From UBA1757 sp045627385 (lineage in GTDB: Bacteria > Bacteroidota > Bacteroidia > Bacteroidales > UBA1402), in NCBI GenBank assembly GCA_045627385.1, contig JAZQNO010000023.1:62001-126000 (forward strand): a stretch of DNA of 64,000 nucleotides. The letters run 5' to 3'. Each line of letters begins with the position of its first letter. Positions within the stretch are counted from its first letter, which is position 1. Below are positions 35,847 to 43,955 of the stretch, piece after piece. The notes under the pieces were generated by a model, which saw nothing but the letters and a program-made list of their open reading frames with translations, made no database searches and had not been told where the DNA came from. Made by a program: the position numbers and the translations under genes.

Positions 35847-36530
35847 TTAAAACAACGACAATTGGGGATCTTCTCCCAAAAGATTGAAACTCTGGCGATG
35901 ATAGGGCGATACACCCGTTTCCCGGATGGCCCGACGATGCGCTTCGGTGGGATATCCCTTGTTTTCGTCCCAATGATACTGTGGGAACTGCGAATGCAAG
36001 GCGTTCATGCAGTCGTCACGACCCGTCTTGGCCAAGACCGATGCCGCGGCAATGGACATATAGGTGGCATCACCCTTCACCACCGTGGTGGCCGGGATGT
36101 CGCGCAGCTGTTCTGTGGTCTGCAGACGGTTCAGCGGCAATTGGGCCGGCGTGCGCCAACGGTTGCCGTCGATGATGAGGTGCTGGGGACAGACCTGCAG
36201 CTGGGCCACGGCGCGGTGCATGGCCAGCAGCGATGCGTTCAGTATGTTGACGGCATCGATTTCGGCGGCATCAGCCACCCCTACAGCCCAAGCATCGGCA
36301 ACGCGCTGAATGGCCGGACGCAAGAGATACCGCTGCTTCTCAGTGAGTTGTTTGGAATCGTTCAGCCATCGGGTGATGAGTTGCCAATCGTCGTTGAAAT
36401 CGGCCGAATCGGTCGAAGGAATCTGAGGGAAAACCACCGCAGCGGCATAGACCGGACCGGCCAGGCAGCCGCGTCCCGCCTCGTCGCATCCCGCCTCGAT
36501 AAGGCCCTGTTTCATGCACGCCTGCAACAT
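35847..36530 (-). CDS. rnhB: Ribonuclease HII
   Basis: 227 residues. Cuts RNA in RNA-DNA hybrids and single ribonucleotides in DNA. The hallmark GCDEAGRGCLAGPV holds the catalytic Asp-Glu pair, and YMSIAAASVLAKTGRD and HWDENKGYPTEAHR give the later acidic residues. The start may be MLQACMKQG at 36530 or the second ATG (MKQGLIEAG) at 36515; the first lies 3 bp after the stop of the upstream gene. Co-transcribed with the glutaminyl-cyclase-like gene. Confidence 0.95.
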   Translation of the reverse strand: MLQACMKQGLIEAGCDEAGRGCLAGPVYAAAVVFPQIPSTDSADFNDDWQLITRWLNDSKQLTEKQRYLLRPAIQRVADAWAVGVADAAEIDAVNILNASLLAMHRAVAQLQVCPQHLIIDGNRWRTPAQLPLNRLQTTEQLRDIPATTVVKGDATYMSIAAASVLAKTGRDDCMNALHSQFPQYHWDENKGYPTEAHRRAIRETGVSPYHRQSFNLLGEDPQLSLF

Positions 36531-36533
36531 ACG

Positions 36534-37526
36534 CTATTCGGAATAAATGAGCTCGAGCAAAGTCTGGCCCACCATGCCCAAGGTACGTCGGTCAATATGG
36601 TCCAGATTGTCGTCTGGAGTATGCCAGGTGGGGTTGAAGCCCCCGCGTTCATCGTCAAAATCGATGATGTCCACACAGGGAATGCCGGCCACACGGTTCA
36701 CGTAATAATGGTCGTCTGTCACCGCACCGCCGTCGGCCGAAATGAAAGCCGAGCCGAATCCAAGACCCGCGGCGGTTTCCCAGACTTTCCGCAGAATCTG
36801 CGGCGCATAGCGCTTGGAATAGTAATCCCACATGAACACGGCATCGCGTCCGCCTACCATGTCGAGCAGAATGCCGTATTGGGCCGCGTATGACTGTACA
36901 TGCGGATGCCGGCTCCAGTATTGGGAACCCAGACACCAGTCGTTTTCGACCTGACGGGCCGACCAGGACGGAGCGCCGTAGTCTTCCAAATCGAAAAAAA
37001 TCAAATCGACGCCAATGGGCAGTTCCGACAGGTGAAGACTCAGCACACGAGCCAGTTCCAGCATGACCGCCGCACCGCTTGCCCCGTCGTTTGCACCGGG
37101 AACCGGCAGGTCGGCAGCCCCTTCGCGCTGGTCGCACCACGGACGGCAGTCCCAATGGGCGCAGACAAGCATGCGGTTGGCCTGTTCGGGCTTGAAAGAA
37201 GCGATGATGTTGCGCATCGGCAGCAGAGTGCCGTCGAAGGCTTTGACTTCGGCCGTCTGTTCAATGACACGCGCTCCATACGAATCCAGGCGCGACACCA
37301 TCCAGTCGCCGCATCGGCGATGTGCCTCAGACGCCGGCACACGCGGGCCGAAAGCCATCTGGGCAGCCAAGGCGACGTAGGCCGAATCGGCACTGAAAAC
37401 CGGCGTCTGCGGACGAGCCTGTTGAGGCCGACGTGGCTTGTTGCCTCCGCAAGAGAGCAGCAGACAAAGGCAAAGCCCCAACAGACTGCCCAAAAGAAGT
37501 ATCGTTGCACTATTTCTCATACGCAA
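36534..37526 (-). CDS. M28-fold lipoprotein, glutaminyl-peptide cyclotransferase-like
   Basis: 330 residues. Lipobox LLLSC. Zinc-hydrolase fold of family M28 with ligands in VCAHWDCRPW, GANDGASGAA, FFDLEDYGAPS and TWHTPDDNLDH. The FFDLEDYG stretch and the single-zinc layout fit the type II glutaminyl cyclases of Bacteroidales, which turn N-terminal Gln into pyroglutamate on exported proteins after signal cleavage. An aminopeptidase role cannot be excluded. The start overlaps the end of the upstream C26-M19 gene by 17 bp. Confidence 0.85.
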   Translation of the reverse strand: MRMRNSATILLLGSLLGLCLCLLLSCGGNKPRRPQQARPQTPVFSADSAYVALAAQMAFGPRVPASEAHRRCGDWMVSRLDSYGARVIEQTAEVKAFDGTLLPMRNIIASFKPEQANRMLVCAHWDCRPWCDQREGAADLPVPGANDGASGAAVMLELARVLSLHLSELPIGVDLIFFDLEDYGAPSWSARQVENDWCLGSQYWSRHPHVQSYAAQYGILLDMVGGRDAVFMWDYYSKRYAPQILRKVWETAAGLGFGSAFISADGGAVTDDHYYVNRVAGIPCVDIIDFDDERGGFNPTWHTPDDNLDHIDRRTLGMVGQTLLELIYSE

Positions 37527-39300
37527 AAGACTTGACCGTATGCATCACTCTCAGGAAATTGCCGCCCAAAACCTTGGCGATTTCCTCTTCGCAATAACCA
37601 AGGCGCAGCAGTTCGCGGGTGATGGCGAACAGTTGGGCCGTATCGTTGCAGCCGCAGACGCCTCCGCCTCCGTCGAAATCGCTGCCGATGCCCACATAGT
37701 CGATGCCGACCAGACGGCGCACGTAATCGATGTGCCGGACAATGTCTGTCAGATCGGCCGGATGCTCTTTCGACAGGAAACCGTCGTAGAGGCAAATGCC
37801 CATCACACCGCCCTTCGCAGCCAGAGCCCGTATCTGTTCGTCTTTCAGATTGCGGCGATGAGGACACAGGTTCCAGACCGACGAATGGGAGCAGATGACG
37901 GGCGCTTTGGAAATGGCCAAAGCGTCGTAGAAAGATTTTTCAGAAGCGTGCGAAAGGTCGACCATCACACCCCGGCGGTTGAGCGCTTCGATGACCTGGC
38001 GGCCGAAGACGCTGACCCCATTGTGCTCGGGCCGGTCCTGCTGCGAAGCCGAGTCGCAGACGTCGTTGTGTCCGTTGTGGCTCAAGGTCATATAGACGAT
38101 TCCCTTGTCGGCGAAACGGTCCACATTGGCCAAATCCAGCCCCAGGGCATAGGCGTTTTCAATGCCCAGCAGCACCGCTTTTTTGCCCTGTTTCTTCAGT
38201 CGGACAATGTCTTCGGCCGTACGGGCCACTTCGGCACGGTCGCCGTATTGGCGGGTGCGTTCAATCGTTTCGTCGAGCAGGCGCTCCGCTTTCCGCGCAG
38301 CGGCCTGCAAGCCTTCCGGCGTGCGCTCCAGCTGTTTGATATAGGCGGCCATGACCACACTGTCGAGTCCGGCCGTCTGCATTTTGTCGAAATCAACACG
38401 GTTGTCGACACGTTCCAGACGTTCCTCACCCTGAGCGTCGAAATCGATTTTTCCCCTTTCGATCCATCCACCGTGGCAGATGTCGAAATGACCGTCGAAG
38501 AACATGGGCGCATCGGTGTGCGCGTCCAGACTCACGGCAGATGCCTGAATCTCGCGAGCCCGCCGGTAGAGAAGGGCCTCATCCCGCAGCCATCCGAAAA
38601 GGCGGCCCATTTCGGGACGGGTATGAATGAGACATTCGGGATGCCACTGCACGCCGACAAACGGCTGGTATCGGGCCGATTCAACAGCCTCAACGACACC
38701 TTCCGGCGAAATGGCGGCCACACGCAGCCCGTCCGGGACCTGACGGATGGCCTGATGATGGAAGGAATTCACCTCGAGGGTGGCAACTCCGCCGAACAGC
38801 TTCGAAAGCAGTGTGTCGGGCAGAAGGGCGACCCCATGGGTGGTCTGGTCGCGGTCAGCCTGCTGGCTGTGCTGTTCGGTGAAGACAGCCGGCGGCGCGG
38901 GAACATACTGACTGGGCAAGTCCTGATAGAGACTGCCACCCATAGCCAGATTGAGCAGTTGGGCACCTCGGCAGATGCCGAGAACCGGCATCTGCCGGGC
39001 CATGGCCTTTCGGATGAGCGGAGCCTCGAACGCATCGCGGACGGGATTCAGATAAGCGGCTTTTTCGTGGAGCGGTTCGCCGACAAGCGCTTCGGTGAAA
39101 TCGCCGCCGCCCGTAAAGACGAGACCGTCGAGACGGTCCAACAGGCTGTCCAACTGTTCCAGAGGCGTCAGTGGTGACAGCACCACCGGCACAGCCCCCG
39201 ATTCGACGACAGCCTGCGTATAGGCGGCCGCCAACACCTGTTCGTTCTGGTCCTGACGGAAATTGCCTGTCAGACCGATGAGTGCGCGTTTCGTTTCCAT
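37510..39300 (-). CDS. Fusion of a class I glutamine-amidotransferase-like peptidase (C26) and a membrane dipeptidase-like domain (M19)
   Basis: 596 residues. Residues 1 to about 235 are a C26 gamma-glutamyl hydrolase of the PuuD type: nucleophile C110 in LGICRGAQ, with H220 and E222 in VQWHPE. Residues about 255-590 are an M19 renal-dipeptidase domain: zinc ligands H261 and D263 in DAHTDAP, the bridging Glu in GIENAYALG, LSH and ICSHSS histidines. There is no signal peptide, so it acts in the cytoplasm. Start at METKRALIGLTG; an upstream in-frame ATG overlaps the ribF fusion gene. Together the domains could take apart gamma-glutamyl peptides such as glutathione: first the gamma bond, then the released dipeptide (inference). 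Confidence 0.92.
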   Translation of the reverse strand: METKRALIGLTGNFRQDQNEQVLAAAYTQAVVESGAVPVVLSPLTPLEQLDSLLDRLDGLVFTGGGDFTEALVGEPLHEKAAYLNPVRDAFEAPLIRKAMARQMPVLGICRGAQLLNLAMGGSLYQDLPSQYVPAPPAVFTEQHSQQADRDQTTHGVALLPDTLLSKLFGGVATLEVNSFHHQAIRQVPDGLRVAAISPEGVVEAVESARYQPFVGVQWHPECLIHTRPEMGRLFGWLRDEALLYRRAREIQASAVSLDAHTDAPMFFDGHFDICHGGWIERGKIDFDAQGEERLERVDNRVDFDKMQTAGLDSVVMAAYIKQLERTPEGLQAAARKAERLLDETIERTRQYGDRAEVARTAEDIVRLKKQGKKAVLLGIENAYALGLDLANVDRFADKGIVYMTLSHNGHNDVCDSASQQDRPEHNGVSVFGRQVIEALNRRGVMVDLSHASEKSFYDALAISKAPVICSHSSVWNLCPHRRNLKDEQIRALAAKGGVMGICLYDGFLSKEHPADLTDIVRHIDYVRRLVGIDYVGIGSDFDGGGGVCGCNDTAQLFAITRELLRLGYCEEEIAKVLGGNFLRVMHTVKSFAYEK

Positions 39301-39311
39301 AAAGCCGATGT

Positions 39312-40883
39312 TCAGTTTCCGGCAGACTGACCGAGAATCCGTTCGCGGTCCAACTGCAGTTGTCGGGCCAGCGCCTCGGTCGATTCGAAGCGCTGTTCGT
39401 CGCGAAGATAATAAAGAAACCTCACCTCTATCTCTTTTCCGTATATATTCTGGTCGAAATCGAAAATGTTCACCTCGACCGTACGTTTTCCGCCATTGTC
39501 GAGCGTGGGACGGCAACCGATGTTGAGCATGCCGAGAGCCTCGGTGTCGAGCACTTTCACTTCCACCGCATAGACTCCGTCTCCAGGCAACAATTTGCCG
39601 GCTTCGGGCAGGCGGATATTGGCCGTGGGAAATCCCAGCCGATGGCCGTTTTCAAATCCCGACTCGACCACTCCTCTGAGAAAATAGTGATAGCCCAGTG
39701 CTTGATTTGCCTTTTCTATCTGTTTATCTGACAAGCACTTGCGAATGTATGACGAATTGAGGGCGGTCCTTTCGGGCATCAAGGCCGAATGGTAAGCGTC
39801 GGCCCTCAGCACTTCCACCCCCAGTTCGGCACCGTAGCGCCGGTAATCTTCAAAGCCTTCCGTATCGCCACATTGTCTCGACCCGAAATGATGGTCGTAG
39901 CCGATGAGGAGGGTCTTCACTCCATAGCGCTCCACCAGGACTTTTTTCATGAAATCGTAGGCCGACATTCCAGCCAGCTCGGGAGTGAAATCGAGCATCT
40001 CCACCCGGTCCACTCCCGTCGCGTTCAGCAATGCCTGCTTTTCGGCCGCATCGGTGAGCAGTCGGGGCGAACGCCCGTGCAGCACCTGCGAGGGGTGAGG
40101 CCAGAAACTCAAGACAAGCGATTGCCGGTGCCGCTGGGCGGCAATCGTTTTCAGACTGTCAAGCAGATAGCGGTGACCCCGGTGCACACCGTCGAAGAAG
40201 CCCATCGTGGCCACGCATCCGCCAGCTTCGATTTCCTTCATGATTTCCGGACACAGGTCGTCGCAGAAATCGCTGTTGGTCTGAGGCTGATAAATCCGGA
40301 ATCCGAGCGAGCGGGCCGTGTCGCAATTGCGCCGGCTGTCGTCCACAAACAGCGTTTCCTCGGGCTTCATGCCAGAGTCGGCCAGCATCATTTCGAAAAT
40401 CTCGCGACCGGGTTTGGAATGTTTCATCCTGTAGGAATAATACTTTCCCGACACGCATTCGTCCAGAGGATAACCGGCTTCATCGAACTGACGCAGGGCG
40501 CGGACATGGATTTCGCTGGTGTTGCTGAGGATGCAGATGCGGTAGCGCTTGCTCAGCGCGTGCACCATGCGGATTTTGCGCAGTGGAATCTCTTCCAGAA
40601 ACGAAGCCCAGACGGCATCGAGCTGGCTGTCGGTGGGCAGTTCCAATTCTTCACCCGGATGTTGGGAAGCGATCAGGTCTCTGACCTGCTGGAAAAAGGT
40701 GGCATTGTCTATATCGCCGTTTTCGAAGGCGCCGAAACAGTCCACATGGCCGAAGTTGGTGAGATAGTTTTCGATATGCCTGAATCCCATCGACGTGAGG
40801 CTGTCGAGCACCCGCTGCTTGTTGAGATTCACCAGCACGCCGCCGAAATCGAACACGATATTCCTTATTCCCGTCAGGTCCAT
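39312..40883 (-). CDS. ribF: Fusion of a HAD-family phosphatase and riboflavin kinase/FMN adenylyltransferase (RibF)
   Basis: 523 residues. Residues 1 to about 205 are a HAD hydrolase of the YihX-like type: nucleophile D12 in VFDFGGVLVN, SNTSE motif II, Lys in KHSKPGREIF, and acidic VDDSRRN. From about residue 213 follows a complete RibF: adenylyltransferase motif GFFDGVHRGH (from G228), then riboflavin kinase with NGHRLGFPTANI and VEVNIFDFDQNIYG. RibF makes FMN and FAD from riboflavin. The HAD part could be the missing phosphatase of riboflavin synthesis or an FMN phosphatase (inference). An in-frame ATG at 40976 lies beyond the promoter and is rejected. First gene of a six-gene unit. Confidence 0.93.
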   Translation of the reverse strand: MDLTGIRNIVFDFGGVLVNLNKQRVLDSLTSMGFRHIENYLTNFGHVDCFGAFENGDIDNATFFQQVRDLIASQHPGEELELPTDSQLDAVWASFLEEIPLRKIRMVHALSKRYRICILSNTSEIHVRALRQFDEAGYPLDECVSGKYYSYRMKHSKPGREIFEMMLADSGMKPEETLFVDDSRRNCDTARSLGFRIYQPQTNSDFCDDLCPEIMKEIEAGGCVATMGFFDGVHRGHRYLLDSLKTIAAQRHRQSLVLSFWPHPSQVLHGRSPRLLTDAAEKQALLNATGVDRVEMLDFTPELAGMSAYDFMKKVLVERYGVKTLLIGYDHHFGSRQCGDTEGFEDYRRYGAELGVEVLRADAYHSALMPERTALNSSYIRKCLSDKQIEKANQALGYHYFLRGVVESGFENGHRLGFPTANIRLPEAGKLLPGDGVYAVEVKVLDTEALGMLNIGCRPTLDNGGKRTVEVNIFDFDQNIYGKEIEVRFLYYLRDEQRFESTEALARQLQLDRERILGQSAGN

Positions 40884-40905
40884 ATCCCTCCATAGATAAA
40901 CAGCA

Positions 40906-40936
40906 CAAAGGTAGGGAAAGCGCCGCGAAAAGCAAA
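40906..40936 (-). promoter_or_regulatory. Promoter of the HAD-ribF unit
   Basis: On the minus strand TTTG (40936-40933), 19 bp, TACCTTTG (40913-40906): a perfect consensus 22 bp upstream of the start. It fixes the start codon at 40883. Confidence 0.85.
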
Positions 40937-40960
40937 CTTCAACACAAGCCTGACGAACAT

Positions 40961-40991
40961 TTTGCGCTTCAAACAAAATAAACTACCTTTG
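40961..40991 (+). promoter_or_regulatory. Promoter of the CAT-anticodon tRNA
   Basis: TTTG (40961-40964), 19 bp, TACCTTTG (40984-40991): a perfect consensus, 22 bp before the tRNA. It is divergent from the ribF promoter with 24 bp between the two -33 boxes. Confidence 0.85.
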
Positions 40992-41013
40992 CAGCCAGAT
41001 TCAGAAACGAATC

Positions 41014-41088
41014 GGGCCCTTAGCTCAGTTGGTCAGTAGCACCTGACTCATAATCAGGGAGTCGTAGGTTCAAGTCCTACAGGGCCCA
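41014..41088 (+). tRNA. tRNA with CAT anticodon, probably tRNA-Ile2 (lysidine type), otherwise tRNA-Met
   Basis: 75 nt, no CCA encoded. Acceptor GGGCCCT/AGGGCCC, anticodon stem CCTGA/TCAGG with loop CTCATAA, and T arm GTAGG-TTCAAGT-CCTAC all pair. The TTAGCTCAGTTGG D region and the GTCGTAGGTTCAAGTCCTAC T arm look more like known Ile2 tRNAs than elongator Met. The D stem has one mismatch (GCTC/TAGC). Confidence 0.9.
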
Positions 41089-41094
41089 CTCTCC

Positions 41095-41460
41095 TCAGCT
41101 GATTTTCGAACCGAAAGGCATCAGACTCATCTTCATGAGTTTGATGTGCTGCACCGCAAACGGAATCCCCACGATGGTGACAGCGCAGATGGCCGCGAAA
41201 AACAGGTGGACCAAAGCGATTTCCCACCAGCCAAGCACAAGCCACAGCACATTGAAAACAAGGGTCAGACAGCTGGGCTGCGTCGTCATCGAGACATCCG
41301 AACCGAACGGACATAGAGCCAACGCTCCCAATTTCCACAACTGCACACCGAAGGGAATGCCCACGATGGTGCAACACATCAGCAGTCCGAACACTCCGTA
41401 AAGCAGGAAAAGCACCAAGCCGCCCAGTACAAGCCACAGAAGATTGCCTAAAAGTTTCAT
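41095..41460 (-). CDS. YccF-family inner-membrane protein
   Basis: 121 residues with two copies of the YccF domain, each with one long hydrophobic segment and a conserved IVGIPF motif (CTIVGIPFGVQLWKLG and VTIVGIPFAVQHIKLM), followed by an MPFG or CPFG end. Function unknown. It lies 12 bp after the outer-membrane factor gene, at the end of the exporter cluster, and converges on the CAT tRNA 6 bp away. Confidence 0.9.
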   Translation of the reverse strand: MKLLGNLLWLVLGGLVLFLLYGVFGLLMCCTIVGIPFGVQLWKLGALALCPFGSDVSMTTQPSCLTLVFNVLWLVLGWWEIALVHLFFAAICAVTIVGIPFAVQHIKLMKMSLMPFGSKIS

Positions 41461-41472
41461 AACATATCGGAT

Positions 41473-42825
41473 TTAAAAGGTGAGTTCTTCTCCACGGTAG
41501 TTGTCCAGCAGTTTGGTCTGGTACAGATACTCGAAACGCGCCTGGACCAGGTTGGAAGCCGCCTGGATGTAGCGACTTTTCGACTCGTTGTAGTCGGTGA
41601 TGCCGGCCTTTCCGTTCTCGTATTTGATGCACATGATTTCGAAAGCCTCGGCAGCACTCTGTTCGGCCAACTGGCTGCTCACGTATTTGCTCTCGCTGGC
41701 CACCGCATTGTAGTAGGCCTGCTGGATTTCCTTGAACAGATTTTTGCTGACCGTCTCCAGCTGCAACTGCTGGTTTTCATAGTTCAGCTGCGCCATACGC
41801 ACATTGTTGCGGGTGGAAAAACGGTTGAAAACGGGTATGTTGAGCGACAGACCGACGTATTGGCTGAAGTTGTTGCGCAACTGATCGCCGAAAGCGGACG
41901 AAGTCACATGAGAGGCCGTGTAGTAGTTGCTGCCCAGACCGCCGTTAAGCGAAAGCGACGGCAGATAATTGCCCTTGGCCATATCGATATTGCGGGCGGC
42001 ATAGTCCAGACGGATACGCTCGGCCTCGACCACCGCTTTAGAGGCGATGGCTTCGGCATAGATTTCTTCCGGAGTCGGCAGAACGCGGATTTCCAAAGAA
42101 TCGGTCGAAGGGGCTGCCACAGAAAAATGCTCGGGCGAATCGAGTTCGAGCAACTGGACCATATCCAGCAGCGACAACTGGAGATTGTTGGCGGCCTGGG
42201 TGCGTGTCAGCTCACTCTGGGCCAATGTGGCCTTCTGGGCCGACACTTCGGCAGAACTGGCTTTTCCGCTGGCGACCATAGCCTCCAGACGGACCAGCTG
42301 CATCGAGTCGACCGAAATCTGGTTTTCGGCCACGGCCAGTATCTCCTGATTGTAGAGAATCTGGATGAAGGCTTGGGCCACGGCTACGCTGATATCGTCT
42401 TTGGCATTGTCCAGATCGGCCGTAGCGGCTGCCAGATTGAGTTTGCTGAGAGCGATGTTGTGGTTGATGCTGAAACCTTGGAACAAGGTCATGTCGGCCC
42501 CCAAACTGAAAGATGTGGAAGTCGTGTTGGTGTTGGCATACGTATTGTCGGCCGTCAGACCGCGGCCGAACGAAAAATTCTGAGAACCTCCGGCCGACAC
42601 TCCGGGTAGCCGGCGGGCCCGAGCCGTATGGAGTTCGATTTCACGCTGGGCCACCGTCAGACTGTCGCGGCGGACGGTGAGATTGTGCTCCAGCGCGTAA
42701 CGGATGCAGTCCGACAATGTCCAGGCAGCAGGCGCAGACGATTGGGATGATGTCTGAGCAAGGGAATCCGTGACGGAAAAAGCAGCCAGCAGACCGACAA
42801 GAAGGGAAATAAAGGTCTTATTCAT
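41473..42825 (-). CDS. TolC-family outer-membrane efflux protein
   Basis: 450 residues. Signal peptide (MNKTFISLLVGLLAAFSVT), then two OEP repeats with long helices and short barrel strands: TLSDCIRYALEHNLTVRRD starts the first, and GLSLNIPVFNRFSTRNNV lies before the last helical hairpin. It forms the trimeric exit duct for the exporter encoded upstream. Start at MNKTFISLL rather than the ATG four codons earlier. The adaptor gene ends 14 bp before it. Confidence 0.93.
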   Translation of the reverse strand: MNKTFISLLVGLLAAFSVTDSLAQTSSQSSAPAAWTLSDCIRYALEHNLTVRRDSLTVAQREIELHTARARRLPGVSAGGSQNFSFGRGLTADNTYANTNTTSTSFSLGADMTLFQGFSINHNIALSKLNLAAATADLDNAKDDISVAVAQAFIQILYNQEILAVAENQISVDSMQLVRLEAMVASGKASSAEVSAQKATLAQSELTRTQAANNLQLSLLDMVQLLELDSPEHFSVAAPSTDSLEIRVLPTPEEIYAEAIASKAVVEAERIRLDYAARNIDMAKGNYLPSLSLNGGLGSNYYTASHVTSSAFGDQLRNNFSQYVGLSLNIPVFNRFSTRNNVRMAQLNYENQQLQLETVSKNLFKEIQQAYYNAVASESKYVSSQLAEQSAAEAFEIMCIKYENGKAGITDYNESKSRYIQAASNLVQARFEYLYQTKLLDNYRGEELTF

Positions 42826-42839
42826 CGCTTCACACACTT

Positions 42840-43937
42840 TTATTGGGCCATGGGAATCACTTTCGGGCCACGCAGCACATCGCCCAGGGAAAGGCCCGAG
42901 CGGACTTCGATGTAGATGCCGTCGCTGAGACCCGTCTCAATGGTGCGGGCTTCGTAGGTGCCGTCTTCCTGCTTCACATACACGCTCACACCCTGAGGGG
43001 TGAATTCCAACGCGCTTTCCGGAATGGCCAGCACACTGTCCACCTTCTCCAGCACGATTTCGGCATTGGCGCTGTAACCCGAGCGGATCATGCGGTCGGA
43101 AGTCACCTCCACAGCCGCTTTCACCTCGAACTGGTTGGCACCGTTGTTTTCGACAGCCTTGGGCGAAATGTACTCCAGCGTGGCATCGAAGGAATAGTCG
43201 CGAAGAGCACCGATGGTGATGCAGATATCCATTCCTTCGCACAGCGAGCCCACCTCGGTCTCGTCAATCTGACCGTCGAAAATGAGGTCGTTCATGTCAG
43301 CCACCGTGGCCACCGTGGTGCCGTCGTTCATCGTATTGGCCTGAATCACCGAATTGCCCACTTTCACAGGGACATCCAGGATAAGGCCCGTAATGGTGGA
43401 GCGTACCAAGGTGCTGCTGGAGGTGGCATTCGACTTGGAAACGCCGTCGCGGATGACTTCGAGCGCCTCCTGAGCGGCGGCCTGCTCCTCCTTGGCCTGC
43501 GCCAGATTCTGGCGGACCTGGTCCATTTCCTCTTCGCTGACCAGACTCTTGTCATAGAGCTGTTTCTCGCGGTCGTAATTCACCTGAGCCTGCTCCAGAT
43601 TGATGGTGGACAGCCTCACGCGGCTCTGGGCCGAACTGAGCGAATTCATGTCGGGGATTACCGTCAGACGGGCAATGACCTCGTCCTTTTGCACCTGCTG
43701 GCCGGCCTCTTTGTAGAGTTCGGCGATGATACCGTTGATCTGAGGTTTGATATTGACCTCGTTACGCGGCTGTATCTTGCCGGTGATGACAGACGTGCGG
43801 GCGATGTCGCGTTTTTCCACCGTCAGTTCGGTGAAGACATCGGCCTTGGGTTTCGACTGCTTGAACAGGAACGCGAAAGTGCCTCCCACAATCAGCAGGA
43901 TTAAGAAGAATACCAGATACTTGACTACTTTTTTCAT
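42840..43937 (-). CDS. Periplasmic adaptor (HlyD/MacA-type membrane-fusion protein)
   Basis: 365 residues. One N-terminal membrane helix (YLVFFLILLIVGGTFAFLF), then a lipoyl half-motif (NIKPQINGIIAELYKEAGQQ), a helical hairpin (about 95-170), a second lipoyl half and beta-barrel domains. It bridges the inner-membrane permeases and TolC. Stop lies 14 bp before the TolC start, and the permease gene ends 18 bp upstream. Confidence 0.93.
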   Translation of the reverse strand: MKKVVKYLVFFLILLIVGGTFAFLFKQSKPKADVFTELTVEKRDIARTSVITGKIQPRNEVNIKPQINGIIAELYKEAGQQVQKDEVIARLTVIPDMNSLSSAQSRVRLSTINLEQAQVNYDREKQLYDKSLVSEEEMDQVRQNLAQAKEEQAAAQEALEVIRDGVSKSNATSSSTLVRSTITGLILDVPVKVGNSVIQANTMNDGTTVATVADMNDLIFDGQIDETEVGSLCEGMDICITIGALRDYSFDATLEYISPKAVENNGANQFEVKAAVEVTSDRMIRSGYSANAEIVLEKVDSVLAIPESALEFTPQGVSVYVKQEDGTYEARTIETGLSDGIYIEVRSGLSLGDVLRGPKVIPMAQ

Positions 43938-43955
43938 ATCGATCGTTATAATTGT

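Noticed and set aside
37438..39177. A 579-codon plus-strand frame opposite the C26-M19 gene
   Set aside because: Mirror frame; the minus strand shows two complete active sites.
39301..39516. N-terminal extension of the C26-M19 protein
   Set aside because: It lies inside the ribF coding region, is Arg-rich and lacks family similarity; METKRALIG is the natural start of a C26 domain.
40884..40976. N-terminal extension of the HAD-RibF protein
   Set aside because: It covers the consensus promoter, so it is not transcribed; the HAD domain starts properly at 40883.
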